From: Dipteronia dyeriana
Lineage: Eukaryota > Streptophyta > Magnoliopsida > Sapindales > Sapindaceae
DNA length: 64,000 bases
Direction: 5' to 3'
Assembly (NCBI GenBank): GCA_032871835.1
Contig: CM065298.1
Location: forward strand, 8,791,596 to 8,855,595
Part shown: piece after piece, positions 34,565 to 46,820 of the stretch
How positions within the stretch are numbered: position 1 is the first letter of the stretch
Layout: each line of letters begins with the position of its first letter
The notes under the pieces: generated by a model
Seen by the model: only the letters and a program-made list of their open reading frames with translations
The model's database searches: none
What the model was told of the DNA's origin: nothing
Translations under genes and position numbers: made by a program

Positions 34565-35932
34565 ATCTGACTATAGCCAAGGAAAATGCACTTCTCTGCC
34601 CTATTAGCAAGCTTCTTCCTCAAAGCATCAGGTACATGAGCATAGCAAATACAACTAAACACTCGTAGGTGTCCAATACTGGGTTTCCATCGAGTCCAAG
34701 CTTCATGTGGAGTCTTTCTGAGAACATTTCTAATAGGGCACCTGTTCAACAAATAGAACGTACAAGCAACTGCATCCCCCCAAAAACCTTTGGGTAAATT
34801 CTTCAAGTGCAACATACACCTGACCATATCCATAATTGTTATATTCTTCTTTTCAGCTACTCCGTTTTGTTGAGGAGTGTATCTGGCTGTCATCTGATGG
34901 TTAATGCCATGTTTCTGCAAGAAACCATCACAGGCAATATATTATGTGCTTCTATCCATTCTCAAAGTCTTGATAGGTCTTCCACACTGCTTCTCAAGAT
35001 TCGCCTTGAATCTTTTAAAAGCATCCCAAACATCTGACTTCTGCTGCAAGAAATACACCCAAGCTTTCCTACTAAAGTCATCAATAAAGGTAATAAAACA
35101 CCTGGAATTCCCAATCGATGGAACCTCTACTGAGCATAAATCTGAATGCACCAGCTCCAAGGGCTTACTGGCTCTCCATGCTTTTCCTATGGGAAACGGG
35201 TCTCTTTGCTTCTTTCCCAAGACACAAGTCTCGCAAACTTTATTTGGGGAATTAATGGAAGGTAATCCTGAAACCATCTTCCTAGATGCTAGCCGTTTCA
35301 GACTCCCAAAATTCACAAGGCCAAACCGCATGTGCCACAACCAATTCTCATCACAGATCACTGAACTAAAGCAAGGTAAACTATCACAATTAATAAGCAG
35401 CGGAAACAAATGGTTTTGTGACATTTTTACCTTTGCTAGTAGCCCCTTCTGTGCACTATGTATGGTGAAAATTCCTTCATGGATCCGTATGTCCTATCCT
35501 TTCTCCGAAAGCTATCCCACACTCAATAAGTTTTTATGCAGATTTAAGACAAACAGTACATCTGAGATGGCATTCTGGGACCCGTCCTTCAAAGTGATAG
35601 AGATTTTACCTTTCCCCATCACTGACACCGTTGTGTCATTCTCAAACTTCACTAATGAAGTAAAGGATTCATCTAATTGAGTGAACATCTTCTTCTCACC
35701 ACACGTGGTTGCTATAGCCCGAATCTAGAAACCATTTGTTTTTGGCTCTATCTTCTGCCATGTTGCATGCTAGCAACAGTGTTTCTGAATCACCATCTTC
35801 TATAACATTAGCTTAGAAATCTTGCTTTCTAGATCTGTACTCAGCTCTGTAGTGGCCAATTTTCTTACAATTAAAACACTGAATCTGAGATTTATTCCTC
35901 CGATTAGTGTTGTTGTTGTTGTTGTTGCTCCC
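34565..35932 (-). pseudogene. Copia-3 knuckle, protease and integrase, broken
   Basis: In reverse, CFNCKKIGHYRAEY near 35880-35840 is a CCHC knuckle with the last Cys changed to Tyr. WFLDSGYSNHVW near 35725 is the protease active site. 35424-34942 carries LWHMRFGLVNFGSLKRLASR, CETCVLGKKQRDPFP, LVHSDLCSVEVPS and FITFIDDFSRKAWVYFL. 34920-34565 has YTPQQNGVAEKKNITIM and LKNLPKGFWGDAVACTFYLL up to KCIFLGYSQ, where the foreign block begins. The D, D and E positions are readable but frames are split. Confidence 0.85.
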
Positions 35933-36679
35933 TCAGCCTATTCCTTGGCTAGAACTGGAAGCACCTCCTTTTCTGTTCTGTGAGTTCTGACCCCACTGTT
36001 TTGAATTAGAATTCCCCTTGGTCTCATCTTTGTCTTTCTTAAGACTTAACTGACTTTGTAAAGCCTCCTCCACCTCAATTTCTGACTTCTCATCCAAACG
36101 TTGTTCATGGGCTTGGAGTGAGCCCATCAATTCATCCAACGTCATCATCTCGAGATCTTTAGACTCCTCTATGACAGTCACCTTGTACTCAAACTTTGAA
36201 TTTAGTGTTCTGAGAATCTTCTCCATAATCTGAACATCTGAAATTTTCTCACCATTGGACTTCATCTGATTAACAAGAGCCAATGTCCATGAGAAATAAT
36301 CTGTCACCTTCTCTGTTTTCGTCATTTACAGAAGCTCTAACTACCTCTGCATAGTCTGTAAGTGAACTTTCTTCACTTTTTCAACTCCTCTGTACGTATT
36401 CATCATAATATCCCATGCTCTTTTTGCTGAAGTTGCATGTGCAATTTTCTTAAAAATCACCGGATCCAGCGACTGGTTGATGAAAAACCTCACATTTAGA
36501 TCCTTCCGAGTTGCTACAGCATCTGTTAAATCAACAATGCCATCGGACACAACAGTCCACAACTTCTGGTATTCGAACAAAAGTTGCATCTGGACCCTCC
36601 AATACTCAAAATTTGTCTTTCCATCAAATTTAGATATTTAGGGCTGAATTGTATTACTTCCATTACTGAACGTAGCCAT
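35933..36679 (-). pseudogene. Copia-3 gag, broken
   Basis: The start is at 36679 (MATFSNGSNTIQP), with a stop right after that motif. Then ISKFDGKTNFEYWRVQMQLL, the usual gag start motif, and KKIAHATSAKRAWDIMMNTY and KVKKVHLQTMQR in 36589-36341. A break follows, and 36325-35933 continues with KVTDYFSWTLALVNQMKSNG, EKILRTLNSKFEYKV and MTLDELMGSLQAHEQRL, the UBN2 capsid domain, ending in a polar SSSSQGIG tail. Confidence 0.87.
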
Positions 36680-37500
36680 TTATAATTTGTCAAATAGAGG
36701 TACTATTTGTAAATTTATTAGATAGGGATAATATTCATAATTTGCCACAAAATACACAAACCAAGATTATTTGTTTTATGTGTCCGCTTGTCCTGGACAA
36801 AAAAAGTCGAAGATTGCTTTCCCCCTTTCTTTTTCAAGCAAATCACGCCTCCTTAATATATATATATTAAATATTTTTTTTCGCCTTTTTTTTCACCTTC
36901 AACCTCTCTCATTTCTTTTCACACAGACGCCAACTGTGTGTTTCTCTTCTCTTCCTTTTAACAGAAAAAAATCCTCTGATCTTGATATTTCTCTCTTCTC
37001 CAGTGACTTTCCCAGTCAAGTGTCGACTCAGTCTTGCTCTAGCAAGGATGACCAGCAACTTCGGCTTATCAACGGTGGTCAACTCGTCTGAAACGGTGAT
37101 AAAAAAAATGAAACCGTCGCGAAATTGAAATTCCTTCAATTAGCCATCAATTGTGTCCAATCTAGACTTCGAACACCTGGAGTTTATTTTCCGGCACCTC
37201 CTGGAGATTCTGGTCGGGGTGGTGACATGCCACTCTCCCGGTGATCAAAGGTTGGTGGTGGTGGCGGCGACGACTGACTTCGGTAACTTCTTCGTTTTTT
37301 TTTTCGTCTGAACCTTCTTCGTCTGGTTCCAAAAAATATTGCCTCTGAACCTCTCTTGGTTCAAATCTGGTACCGGTGAGTTTTTTCGGCTTTCCGATTC
37401 CCAATTGGAATCTAGCTCAGATCCCTCCCTCATAGTGTATCTCTCACACTCACAGCCTTTACCACTCACACACTCAAGCTTCAAGCTCTGATACCAAATA
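36680..37500 (-). other. Copia-3 long leader with primer binding site
   Basis: About 800 bp between the 5' LTR and gag. In reverse, 37500-37481 reads TATTTGGTATCAGAGCTTGA, containing the canonical initiator-Met primer site TGGTATCAGAGC. The leader has minus-strand frames without known motifs (for example from 37404). The sequence nearer gag is C/T-rich on the plus strand. No gene is supported. Confidence 0.75.
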
Positions 37501-37712
37501 TGAACAATAATCAATTTGTAAACTGAGTTCTTTGAGTTGATTGAGTTATATTGAAATGAAAATGGATCAACCTTTATATAGGTTGGAAATCCTAACAATC
37601 ATAAATGGAAACACTTAATAACAACTAACCAACAGCTACTGACTTTATTAGTACAGCTTCCAACTACCAACCATAAACTACTAACAAAACAACTACTTGG
37701 TTTAAATCTTAC
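37501..37712 (-). repeat. Copia-3 5' LTR (last base displaced by the MITE)
   Basis: Matches 30059-30271 across its length. The final bases 'aatcttac' (37705-37712) are the left copy of the 8-bp duplication made by the MITE. The displaced LTR end AATCCTACA reappears at 38281-38289. Confidence 0.9.
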
Positions 37713-38280
37713 GAGGGGTGGGCATGGTTCGATTCGATTCGATTTTAGGTCAAACCCAATTAAACCTAAAATATTTCGATCCATCCAAAATTGAACCGGT
37801 TTAAACATAATAAGAAGTGGAAACCGAATTGAATTGAACATATTTTAATCGATTCGATTCGGTTCGATTCAATTTGGTTTTGGGCTTAATGGGCTGGCTA
37901 GTTTAATGGGTTGGCTAGTTTAATGGGTTTTTTGAAAAAAAAATTTAAACATTAATGGGTTGTTGGATACTAATTATGGATATTAGAATAGCCAAAAAAA
38001 CCCAAATCAAACATAACTTAAAAAATATATATAAAAAAAAAATAATCAGTTAAAAACATATTACCCTTAAATATATTAAATATATTAGGTTTTTTTTTTA
38101 CTTATATACTCGGTTTATTCGGTTCAATCAGGTTTTAAGAATATCAAACCGGTTTGAACCGAATAAAATTTTGATTTTCAATTTTTAAACCGGTTTAAAC
38201 CGAATTACCCTTACGAATCGAATCGAATACCATTTTTTCGGTTCGATCTAGTTCGAATCGTAACTTAATGTCCGCCCCTA
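37713..38280. mobile_element. Non-autonomous hAT-type element (MITE)
   Basis: 568 bp with inverted ends: left GAGGGGTGGGCATGG, right end in reverse TAGGGGCGGACATTAAG. It is flanked by an 8-bp duplication, AATCTTAC (37705-37712) and AATCCTAC (38281-38288), one transition apart. Eight-base duplications and an AGGGG-type terminus fit the hAT superfamily. Subterminal runs of 'ggttcgattcgattc' on the left and 'gaatcgaatcgaa' on the right can fold back. There is no coding capacity. Confidence 0.8.
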
Positions 38281-38289
38281 AATCCTACA

Positions 38290-40190
38290 ATTTTAAAGTT
38301 TTTTTTTGTTTTTTTGTTTTAGACTCATTTGCCTTTCTTTTGAATATAAATCCACATCGATAAAAAGAAATGTAAATAAATACATAGGTTGTTTCCAATT
38401 TAAGTAGCTAATTAAAAAATATGTATCCAACTTTACAACGATCATAATAAAACCTTACCCGTCTCTTCTCTTTTATTTTACCTTATTATTTTGATAGAAA
38501 ATAATGAAAAATGTTTACTAGGATTTTTGAGATAGTTTTTCAATTCATCTCAATAACCTCTAAAAAAAAAATTTGCCGCATCAACTCTTCCAACTATAAA
38601 CGTACGGAACCGGGATACACAAGCTGATTGACCAAGTCAACGGTTCATGTCAAGCAAACATGGTGAGCTGGGTTAATTGCCTACTGCTGCCAATTTGTCG
38701 ACAAAAAAAGGTTTCACAATGCAAATCATTAGAGTTTAATGCTACTGTTTTGATTAGATTATTGATTAATAATTTCATTGATTTCACAATCCACACGTGT
38801 AAATTAACAGGAAATAGCCCACATTTAATTAGTATGAGCGGTGATATTAGTACCTTTTTATAAATAAATTTTATATACATTTCTTTCGTAAACGCACATG
38901 ATTAAAAAAATTAAAAAAAAAATCTAATTTATAAATAAATCTTATTTAATGATAAAAATACTTTTTCATGATAATAATTTCTAACTCTTAATTAAATACA
39001 TAAATTACACATCAGATTTTGAGCTTTTTTTATAAATGTATATTAAAATAACAAAAAAGAATATTTAAGAAAAAATAAGAAGACAAATGACTTTACTGCA
39101 ATGACCGACGGCACTAACTAATAAGATTTTAAAAAAAAATGAAAAAAAAAAAAGAAAAAGAAAAAAGACAAAGCATAAAACAATGTTTTGCTGTGTATGT
39201 GTTGCCAGCAGCCCAGCACACAGATACAGAAGAAAATAAAACAATGGGGTTAGACTAGAGAAAAATCCTCTTTATCATAACAGTGTGGATTTCTACATTT
39301 TGTGAACCTAGGAGACTTTTCAAATTCACGGTTATCTCCCGACCGATGCTACAACCCGATTTTCCAATTTCTATTTAGAAGAGAAGTTAGAGTTTAAGAA
39401 AATATAAATGGTTATACAAATTAAATTAGGTTAAAATCAAACAAATATTAGGAAATAATTTGATGAAGTTTATTTTTTCAAAGTAATAATAATAACAATA
39501 ATTTGTGGATGTATTTATAAACTATTTAATTATTTTAATCCAAAATAAATTTAAAATTTTAAAAATGTACTAATTAAAAATTTTAAGCCCAGCCATTCTA
39601 TAATGGACCATGGACACCCTAGTGCCCTTGGCCAGGACTGGCCCTGGCAAGTCCAAACCCTGTGAAATAGTGCACCGACTGGATAATAGCATTGAAGATG
39701 TCCTGTGAAATTAATGTTTTGTTTACAAAGATTAATTAATTATATGGTGAGAAAAAGCAAATCTCTAGCCTTTAGGGCCTTGTTTCAATGTTCTTCATTG
39801 TCTTCAATAAAATGGTTGTAACTAGAAATTTTATCTTCAAGGATTTTTGTTGGAAAGAAAATTCAAGTCCAACTTGAAGTAAAAAAAAACCTCGTATTAC
39901 AAACAAATTTCTAAAAGATGTTTTGAACGATTTAATTTAGATAATATAGAAGGGTGTTATATAATAACATATAGCACTTGGTAGCTAGAAGAGAATAGGT
40001 TGCGAGAGTTTTGTTATTCTATTTGGAGGCTGCTTAAAATCATAATTTTGACACAACAATTAATTATGGTACAATACATTTTGCCATAAAAGAAGAAATG
40101 CAAAATTATTTTCTGTACTAGAATTTAAGCAAGAATCAAATATAAAAACATATGAGACACAACTATCTTGCATACATTGTTCTACTTCAA
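38290..40190. other. AT-rich intergenic DNA downstream of RLK gene 1
   Basis: No supported gene. 38577 to about 38785 is paralogous to the DNA around Copia-2 and keeps its empty target site AATTG at 38675-38679. 40085-40125 is paralogous to the flanks of the Mutator-like element and keeps its empty site AATTATTTT at 40104-40112. Poly-A-rich and (GAAAAA)-type runs occur near 39120-39170. Confidence 0.65.
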
Positions 40191-43100
40191 CTATCTGGTT
40201 GTGGGAGAAAAATCAGACTCCACGTTAACGGTAACCATTTTTCTAGGACCTTTAGTTTTACTTTTATGGCCTTTGTCATTTCGAGCGATTTCTATGGCCA
40301 AACAGTCATTCAATTCTGTCACAACCTCGGTCATGGTTGGCCTTTCTGAGGAAGAGTGCAATGCACAAGCCAGTGCTAGTTCCACAGCTTTCCAGGCAGA
40401 ATTGTTGTCGAAATCGCCTGATAAACTTGGATCAACTATATTTCTGATATCACCTTCTGCAAGCATGGAACTAACCCATTGACTTAGGTGAACGTGTTCA
40501 TCAGGGCCTGTTATGATAACTGGTCGACTTGTTATTATCTCTAGAAGAACAACTCCAAAGCTGTAAATATCACTTTTTTCGTTTAACCAATTCGATATAT
40601 TATACCTGCAAGCCAAGATAAGAAATTCAATGGTCTCATGCTGAAAGAGGTGCTGCACATTCTGGAAGTAAAGTCAAACAAAAGTTCTAGTTACTTCTAC
40701 TTTCATCAAGTCCATTCTTACTTAGAGTTACGAAATTAACTAAAGTCAATTAAAATAATTTTGTGGAATGATATCTAAGCTACTAGAAACTTCAATCAAT
40801 TTCCTAAACTTGTAACCGACTTTACTAACAGCCTATAAATAGGCTTCACCATTGTAAAATTGACTGAAAACTGAGTGTTCAATAACAGTGCAGCTGTAAT
40901 GGAGATAATAAGCTCCTTGTTTCTAAAATCATTTCTCTACAAAATTCTAGTCTTCATTGTGTTTAATTTTTGCTTTAGTTATCTCCGAATCATAAAATCT
41001 CATATATATCTATTGTAACATCTCAAAAACTATCTGTCGATAAAATCTCAAAAATGCAAACAAGAGCTTACTCTGGATCAAGGTAGCCAGGAGTGCCAGC
41101 AACAACTGTGGATATATGAGCACGGCTTTCAGTTTGAAATATTCGGGACAGGCCGAAATCAGCAATCTTGGCTTGTAGTTTCTCATTCAATAAGATGTTG
41201 GAAGACTTGACATCTCTATGGACTATAGGTGGCTTACAACCATTGTGTAGATACTCCAATCCTGCATGCATTTCAAATTTTAACAAAATACTTGTACACA
41301 TCCTTATGCTGATGATGTCTTCTACGATCATTTATAACACAAACCTTGTGCTGCATCTACCGCTATTCGCATTCTGTCTTCCCAACTCAAGATATATGCA
41401 TTTTTACCTGAATCCATGAAAAATCTTAGTGCAACGTGTAACTCTCTATATGTTCTGGTGTAATTTAAATTTAAATTAACTCATTTATGATAGTAGTAAT
41501 TTAAATCAAGTTACCTGACAAATACTCTTGCAAGGTTCCATTAGACATGTACTCATAGATAAGCCCCATATTGGTGTCTTCAATGCAATATCCAACAAGG
41601 CTGGTCAAGTTTCGATGATGAACTCTCATAAGAAGCTTAACCTGGAATCAATTAAAGCCGCATATGTTTAACCATCAACATTTTTCATTGAATAAGTACT
41701 TTAACTGCATACCTCTGCATGGAATTCCTTGTATCCTTGGTCAGATGACGAAGAAAGCACCTTTACAGCGACTTGTATGTCATCCAACAAACCATGATAA
41801 ACTGTTCCAAACCCTCCTTTCCCAAGAACTCTCTCGAAGTTTTTGGTAATTCTCACAATATCAGAATATGTAAATTGGCGATTGTTGGCAGCAAATGAAT
41901 AATTGTTCTTATTTTCTAATTCTGATTCCACTTTATTGTTGACAACTAACAATGCCATAACAAGTTTGATTAGTAAATAAAAATGGATTATCAAATTACA
42001 AGAAATATTCATGAGCATTTTGTACATTATAAGTTCTTAGTCCAGTACCTTGTTTTTTTCTCCTTCTAAGAATGCAAAAAATGGCCAATGCAATTAGGAT
42101 TGTGGAGATTGCAGCAACTGGCACTACTACTGGGACAACAAGTTTGTTTTTCTTCTTTAATTTGCACGGATCGGACAAACAAATATCTGGATTTTCCTCC
42201 ACACTTGAATCAACACAATATTAGTAAGGATTGAAAAAATAGCATTACCACAACAATATATATATTTCATCAATGTAATTTGTGACACATAATTGTCTGA
42301 TGGTTTACAGGTACAGGGCAATTACCTTAATGCTAGTGATCCATTTATTGACCTTTCTTTGAGATCAGCTGGAAGTGAACCTGTGAGCTTGTTACTTTTT
42401 AAGTTTCTGTGTAATGTTAGATCAAACGTGAATTAATAATGGTTCTATTATTTGACCAATCAAAAAGTTTAAAAAACCTGTGCCGGTCTTATAATAAGTT
42501 CCTAGACACAAAGTACAACTTACAGGACTTTCAGAGAGGGTAACTGGGATAAAAAACCAGGCACTGTTCCAGTTAAGCTATTGTTTGATAAATCCCTGTA
42601 TCAAGTTTGTTTAATGTAAGAGGAAAGAAGATGAATATAATGTAGCTTTTAAATGTGAGAAAGAATACGTACAGATACTGTATTAATGAGAGATTGGCAA
42701 AGTATGGAGCTATATTCCCAGTCAATCCACAGGAAGATAAGTTCCTAATTCAAGGTTCAATTGAAATATTAAAGAATAAATGTTGGCAAAGTACTGAAGA
42801 TATTTAAGCCCACAACATTGGGGAGAAAATTCTTGTAAAATGTGGTGGAACTTGAAACCCGACCCCCTCCTCCCTCTCACAACTATCGACAGGGAAGGGG
42901 AGGAGGTATATAACCACCTGTTTCTAAGGGATGATGTGTCTAGTAAATCTAATCAAAATGGCTATTTGAGGGCAAGAACTTACAATGATATGATCCTCGG
43001 TAAATTGTTAGCCTCGTAGCTGCAATTAAGACCATCCCACCAGTAATTTTGTGGGGCACATGGATCTCCTTGCCAGTTTCTTTGCACTCCATATACTGAT

Positions 43101-44710
43101 TTTATATTCTTTATTGCATCAACTGTAAAATTTCAAATAAGAGTACTTTTATATATTCTTTCGAGATATTAGATAGAGTCCTTCTGTTTTTTTTCATAAC
43201 TTGGGATATTTTTATGTGTTTAATGAGAATTAGTACTTATATAGAGGGATAACCTTACGATCGAAAAGACTAGTCTATTACCATTCTCTTGTTATATATT
43301 TTTTCAATGTAGGATTCATCTCATTTTCTTGAGTTTCGCATATGGGTTTTCTAACACGTTAACATGTAAATTTATGCATAGAAAAGTAATATGTTTAATA
43401 ATCGTACCATCATTTGGGTCTGTTTGCAGCTGGGATGAATCTTGAGCCATGTACATCTCAATGGCATTGAGAATCGGTGGAAGGGTCGATCTACTGGTTT
43501 TGGAGATCGTAACCACTATTCTTTCTCCAATTATCGGTACAACATTGTTGGCAGTTGTTGAATATAAGTAATCCGGAGAAAAAGGTTTACCGCCAAATTT
43601 CCCACTCAGATCTGACACATTAAGTTCTCTGGTCTGGTTGACTAGGAGCTCAACTTCAGCAAAGTGCAAGTATACATAGTATTTAGAAGTTGGATTTGGG
43701 GGATCCCAAAACATAATCAAGCTTTCACTAACATTTTCCGGTGTCACAGCAGTATTCATTACAGCTGGTGATGGTCGGAAAATATTCGGATTTTCAGCAT
43801 CAATAGTAAGGGACGTGCTCAGGATTTTCCAGCCCTGGAAGTTTTTAGGCATCCAGATTCGATCATATATATCATCCTTAAACCTGAAGAAAAAATGCAA
43901 ATGAATCCTATTACAATGATGTTGTAAGTATATATTGTTTCAGGAATAAATTCCGTACTCTTACAATACTATCTATACCTGACAGATCGATTGGTGATAG
44001 AACCAAAATCATATCTTCGAAGGAGAACAAGTGATTCAGACAGAGTTTGTGTCTCGTAAGTTGAATTTTTCAGTAGTCTAAGCTCAAGAGATGATATGAA
44101 AGGTGTACCAAGCCCGGTATTCACGAGACAGACGTATATATTATTTGCCGAAGGAACGTGTATTATCTCTGTGGTATAAACACTGGAAGCATTGTTCAAT
44201 TTTATGTTATCCCAAACATTAACTCCAAGATACAGATCAAACTGTGGCACACTCCTTGTTCCATCATAGTTTCCATACATGAATCGGGCTCGAATCAAAT
44301 ACTTACCATTTTTTCCTTGTGCAGGATTCAGGGTGTAACAATTTTTGTTACCTTCAGGAAAACTTCTGACATTGTAGAATTGTTTTTCAAGTGAATTTGT
44401 CTGGAATTCCGGTGGAATGCTCTTGGTTATTCCGGATTCAATGAAGGTTGCATCTGAAATGTACCGAATGCCTGTATTCTCATCGTTGTATCCCGAAGCT
44501 GATGGAATCCCACAATCTATGCTAATAAATCCTGACAAGATGAAAAAACACTTAATAAGCTACATTATGAAAAATGATGAATTTGTTTTTACATTTTTGC
44601 ATGGAATGTTATGGAAAGTTCAAACCTAATTGATCCTGAGCAGAAACCAATATTGCAAGAGCAAAACCAAAAAGCAATAATGCATAGAAGAAATTCTTTA
44701 AGTTCTCCAT
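40191..44710 (-). CDS. RLK gene 1: malectin-like LRR receptor-like serine/threonine kinase, 13 exons, intact
   Basis: My exon model, in transcript order: 44710-44626, 44531-43979, 43883-43408, 43122-42984, 42744-42673, 42595-42524, 42406-42326, 42203-42049, 41945-41713, 41641-41515, 41407-41345, 41261-41072, 40605-40191. All junctions are GT..AG, phases agree, and the total is 2661 nt (886 codons plus stop), normal for the family. Residues 1-24: signal peptide ([16 protein letters not shown]...). About 30-350: malectin-like domain (FISIDCG). About 395-490: short LRR block in two 72-nt exons. About 513-535: membrane span. From 582: kinase with GKGGFG, VAVK (Lys606), HRDVKSSN (Asp702) and DFG (720-722), so an active RD kinase is expected. 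The type fits LRR-I RLKs (FRK1/SIRK/IOS1 group), plasma-membrane receptors in immunity or symbiosis; ligand unknown. Confidence 0.93.
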
Positions 44711-44790
44711 GGCCTGCTCCGAGTTTCGTTTCTTTTTCAACTACATAAAAGGCCGAGTATTGAGTACTAACGTAATATTTTCGCAATTAA

Positions 44791-44949
44791 AGTCAAAGAT
44801 ATTTATTTTGTTAATTATTATATTTCATTTCTGAGAACTAGTTCTTCCGGTGATGTGACTTTCTGGTGATGTATTTTTATGCATTGACTTCTTACATATT
44901 ATTATTAAATATTTCTTACATTCATTTAAATCGATGGAGATAAAGTCAA
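44791..44949 (-). promoter_or_regulatory. W-box cluster upstream of RLK gene 1
   Basis: Three TTGACT cores lie within 240 bp upstream of the start codon (44710): reverse-strand at 44791-44796 and 44944-44949, forward-strand at 44884-44889. W boxes bind WRKY factors, and the Arabidopsis FRK1/SIRK promoter is a known WRKY target. The motif is short and can occur by chance; the clustering is what makes it notable. No TATA box was chosen. Confidence 0.4.
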
Positions 44950-46820
44950 AGCTAGAATATTTAATTACAGCTATATTTAATTCAGATTCGGGATGCATGT
45001 TTTTTTTATTTCAACATATTATCACAGCACCTTCGATATAAAAATGGTTTGTATATAAATTATTGTTGATATGATTTCAATGTTAAAAGATTTGCTTCTC
45101 ATATCGTATAAATATGGATTTAAAAGACAACCAACTTAAAATTTGGTATATAATATTTATGTTTAAATCACATTTTATTTTAATGATGTGTTCATATTTA
45201 TTTCTTATTTTCTTTTTAATTTTATATTTTTTACTGAAAATAGATAAAAAATTAATGTCAATTTTAATTATTTACCGAATCAACCTAAAAAAAGGTTGTA
45301 CAACATGCCGTCTGAAAGTGAACGGTCATATTGATAATATTTAATTATTTTTTTGTCATATTAGTTTAAGGTTGAATATGCACGGTTGTATTGAAGAACG
45401 ATTTTTTAATGAAACATCTACTACTCCTATATGATATTTTTTTTTCACAAGTCACGCTTACATTGGAGTTGCTCTTAGGATTTGAATCACCTGTCAAAAA
45501 ATGGTGTCCCAATTTGTGTCTAACCAATCAAATTGGGTCATATGTACACGTCTTTTCAAACAATAATTAAATGTAAATGATTGTGTACAGATAACCTAAT
45601 TTGGTTGGTTAAAGCCAATTTACATCCGAATGTATCCTTGACCTTACCATTTGAAGTCATAATTTATCCTCTCATCATCTATACAATCTATTGACACGGT
45701 TCTAATTAAATAAATCAATGGTCTGTCTTATTTATATTAATTTTAAAGTTTTACATAACTAAAAATAGAATTAATCCAAACCATTAATTTATGTAAGGAC
45801 AAGATAAGGTGAGGTGATGATCCATTATTATAATACTCTTTGTAATATATTTCTTGAAAAAATCTGTCAAAATAAGAGATTAATAGAAGTCGCAATGTCA
45901 TCCTAATTAAGCATGTAATCCTTAGTTTAATAAAAATATTTTAATTTGGTCAATTTATCACATGAGCATGTTTCTTACTTGCAAATTCTGCATTGTTTTC
46001 CATTGTCTTCTCTGTTCAAGCTGAAACGAAGTTGTTAAACCAAATACTTCCGTTCTCTGAAGTAGACGTGACTTGAATTCATCTGTTGTTCAAACGACAA
46101 GAGATCTTACGCAGTTAACCTAACTAGTACACGATACAATAAGCTTATAAGAGAGAAATAATTTGACGTAAAACTGCAAGCAATTACTGACACATCAATT
46201 ACTCAAACAATCAGATTCATCAAATTATAAAAGGTTTTTACTTGAACGAAAAAGAGAGAATTAAAAAGATATTCAGTATATATTGTATTTTATGATGAAC
46301 CTTGGGCTGAAATATAATTAAAAAGAAGAAAATTTAAATGATAAATTGAGTGATTTAGAATTAAAAATGCCTCTAGTTACGTACTGAATGTTTGTACAGA
46401 GTATATATACAGAAAGATTGATAATACAGAGGAATATTCACAGCTGGATATCAGCCAATGACCGAATAATGTATACATAGCAGTGAATCATGAAGTTGAC
46501 TCTACCCTCATAATGACAAGTTTAGACAGCTAACATCCAATCCTGGACTCTACATGTCACCTCGTAGCATATATAAGTGGTAGCGTATTTCCCATTCAGT
46601 ATTAACGGTGGAAGGTTTGAATCCAATATCATAACATTTTACAAATATGTGTGGTTGATTTTGTCGTTAAAGAATATATCAACTATTATAAGAGTATATA
46701 TTTTATTATAATAATTAAAAAACAAATCAAATCTTAGACTCTTACAGTGGGCGAAAGCATATGTCATGATTTATTTATTGAAAGAAACGCGTGTTATTAT
46801 TGGTGATAACTAATTGACTA
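44950..46820. other. AT-rich intergenic region between RLK gene 1 and Gypsy-2
   Basis: Nothing recognisable. The only longer frame (45114-45344, plus) is AT-rich and without motifs. The last five bases, GACTA (46816-46820), are the left target duplication of Gypsy-2. Confidence 0.6.

Larger units (their letters stand above)
30059..38289 (-). mobile_element. Copia-3: short-LTR Ty1/Copia element, minus strand, with two insertions
   Basis: Short LTRs (213 bp: 30059-30271 and 37501-37712 plus 38289) enclose Copia domains on the minus strand: gag 36679-35933, protease/knuckle, integrase to about 34565, RT and RNase H 31862-30267. A methionine-tRNA primer site adjoins the 5' LTR. A 2.7-kb LTR-like block replaces the integrase-RT linker, and a hAT-type MITE sits in the terminal bases of the 5' LTR. 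No convincing target duplication was seen (TTTTG against ATTTT). Gag resembles the short-LTR Ale/Ivana-type elements, but the lineage is not certain. Confidence 0.9.

Noticed and set aside
34904..35680. 258-codon plus-strand ORF
   Set aside because: Antisense of the Copia-3 integrase; the minus-strand reading has clear conserved motifs.
36771..37404. Host gene in the Copia-3 leader (frames on both strands)
   Set aside because: No family motif, and position between primer site and gag explains it as the element's leader.
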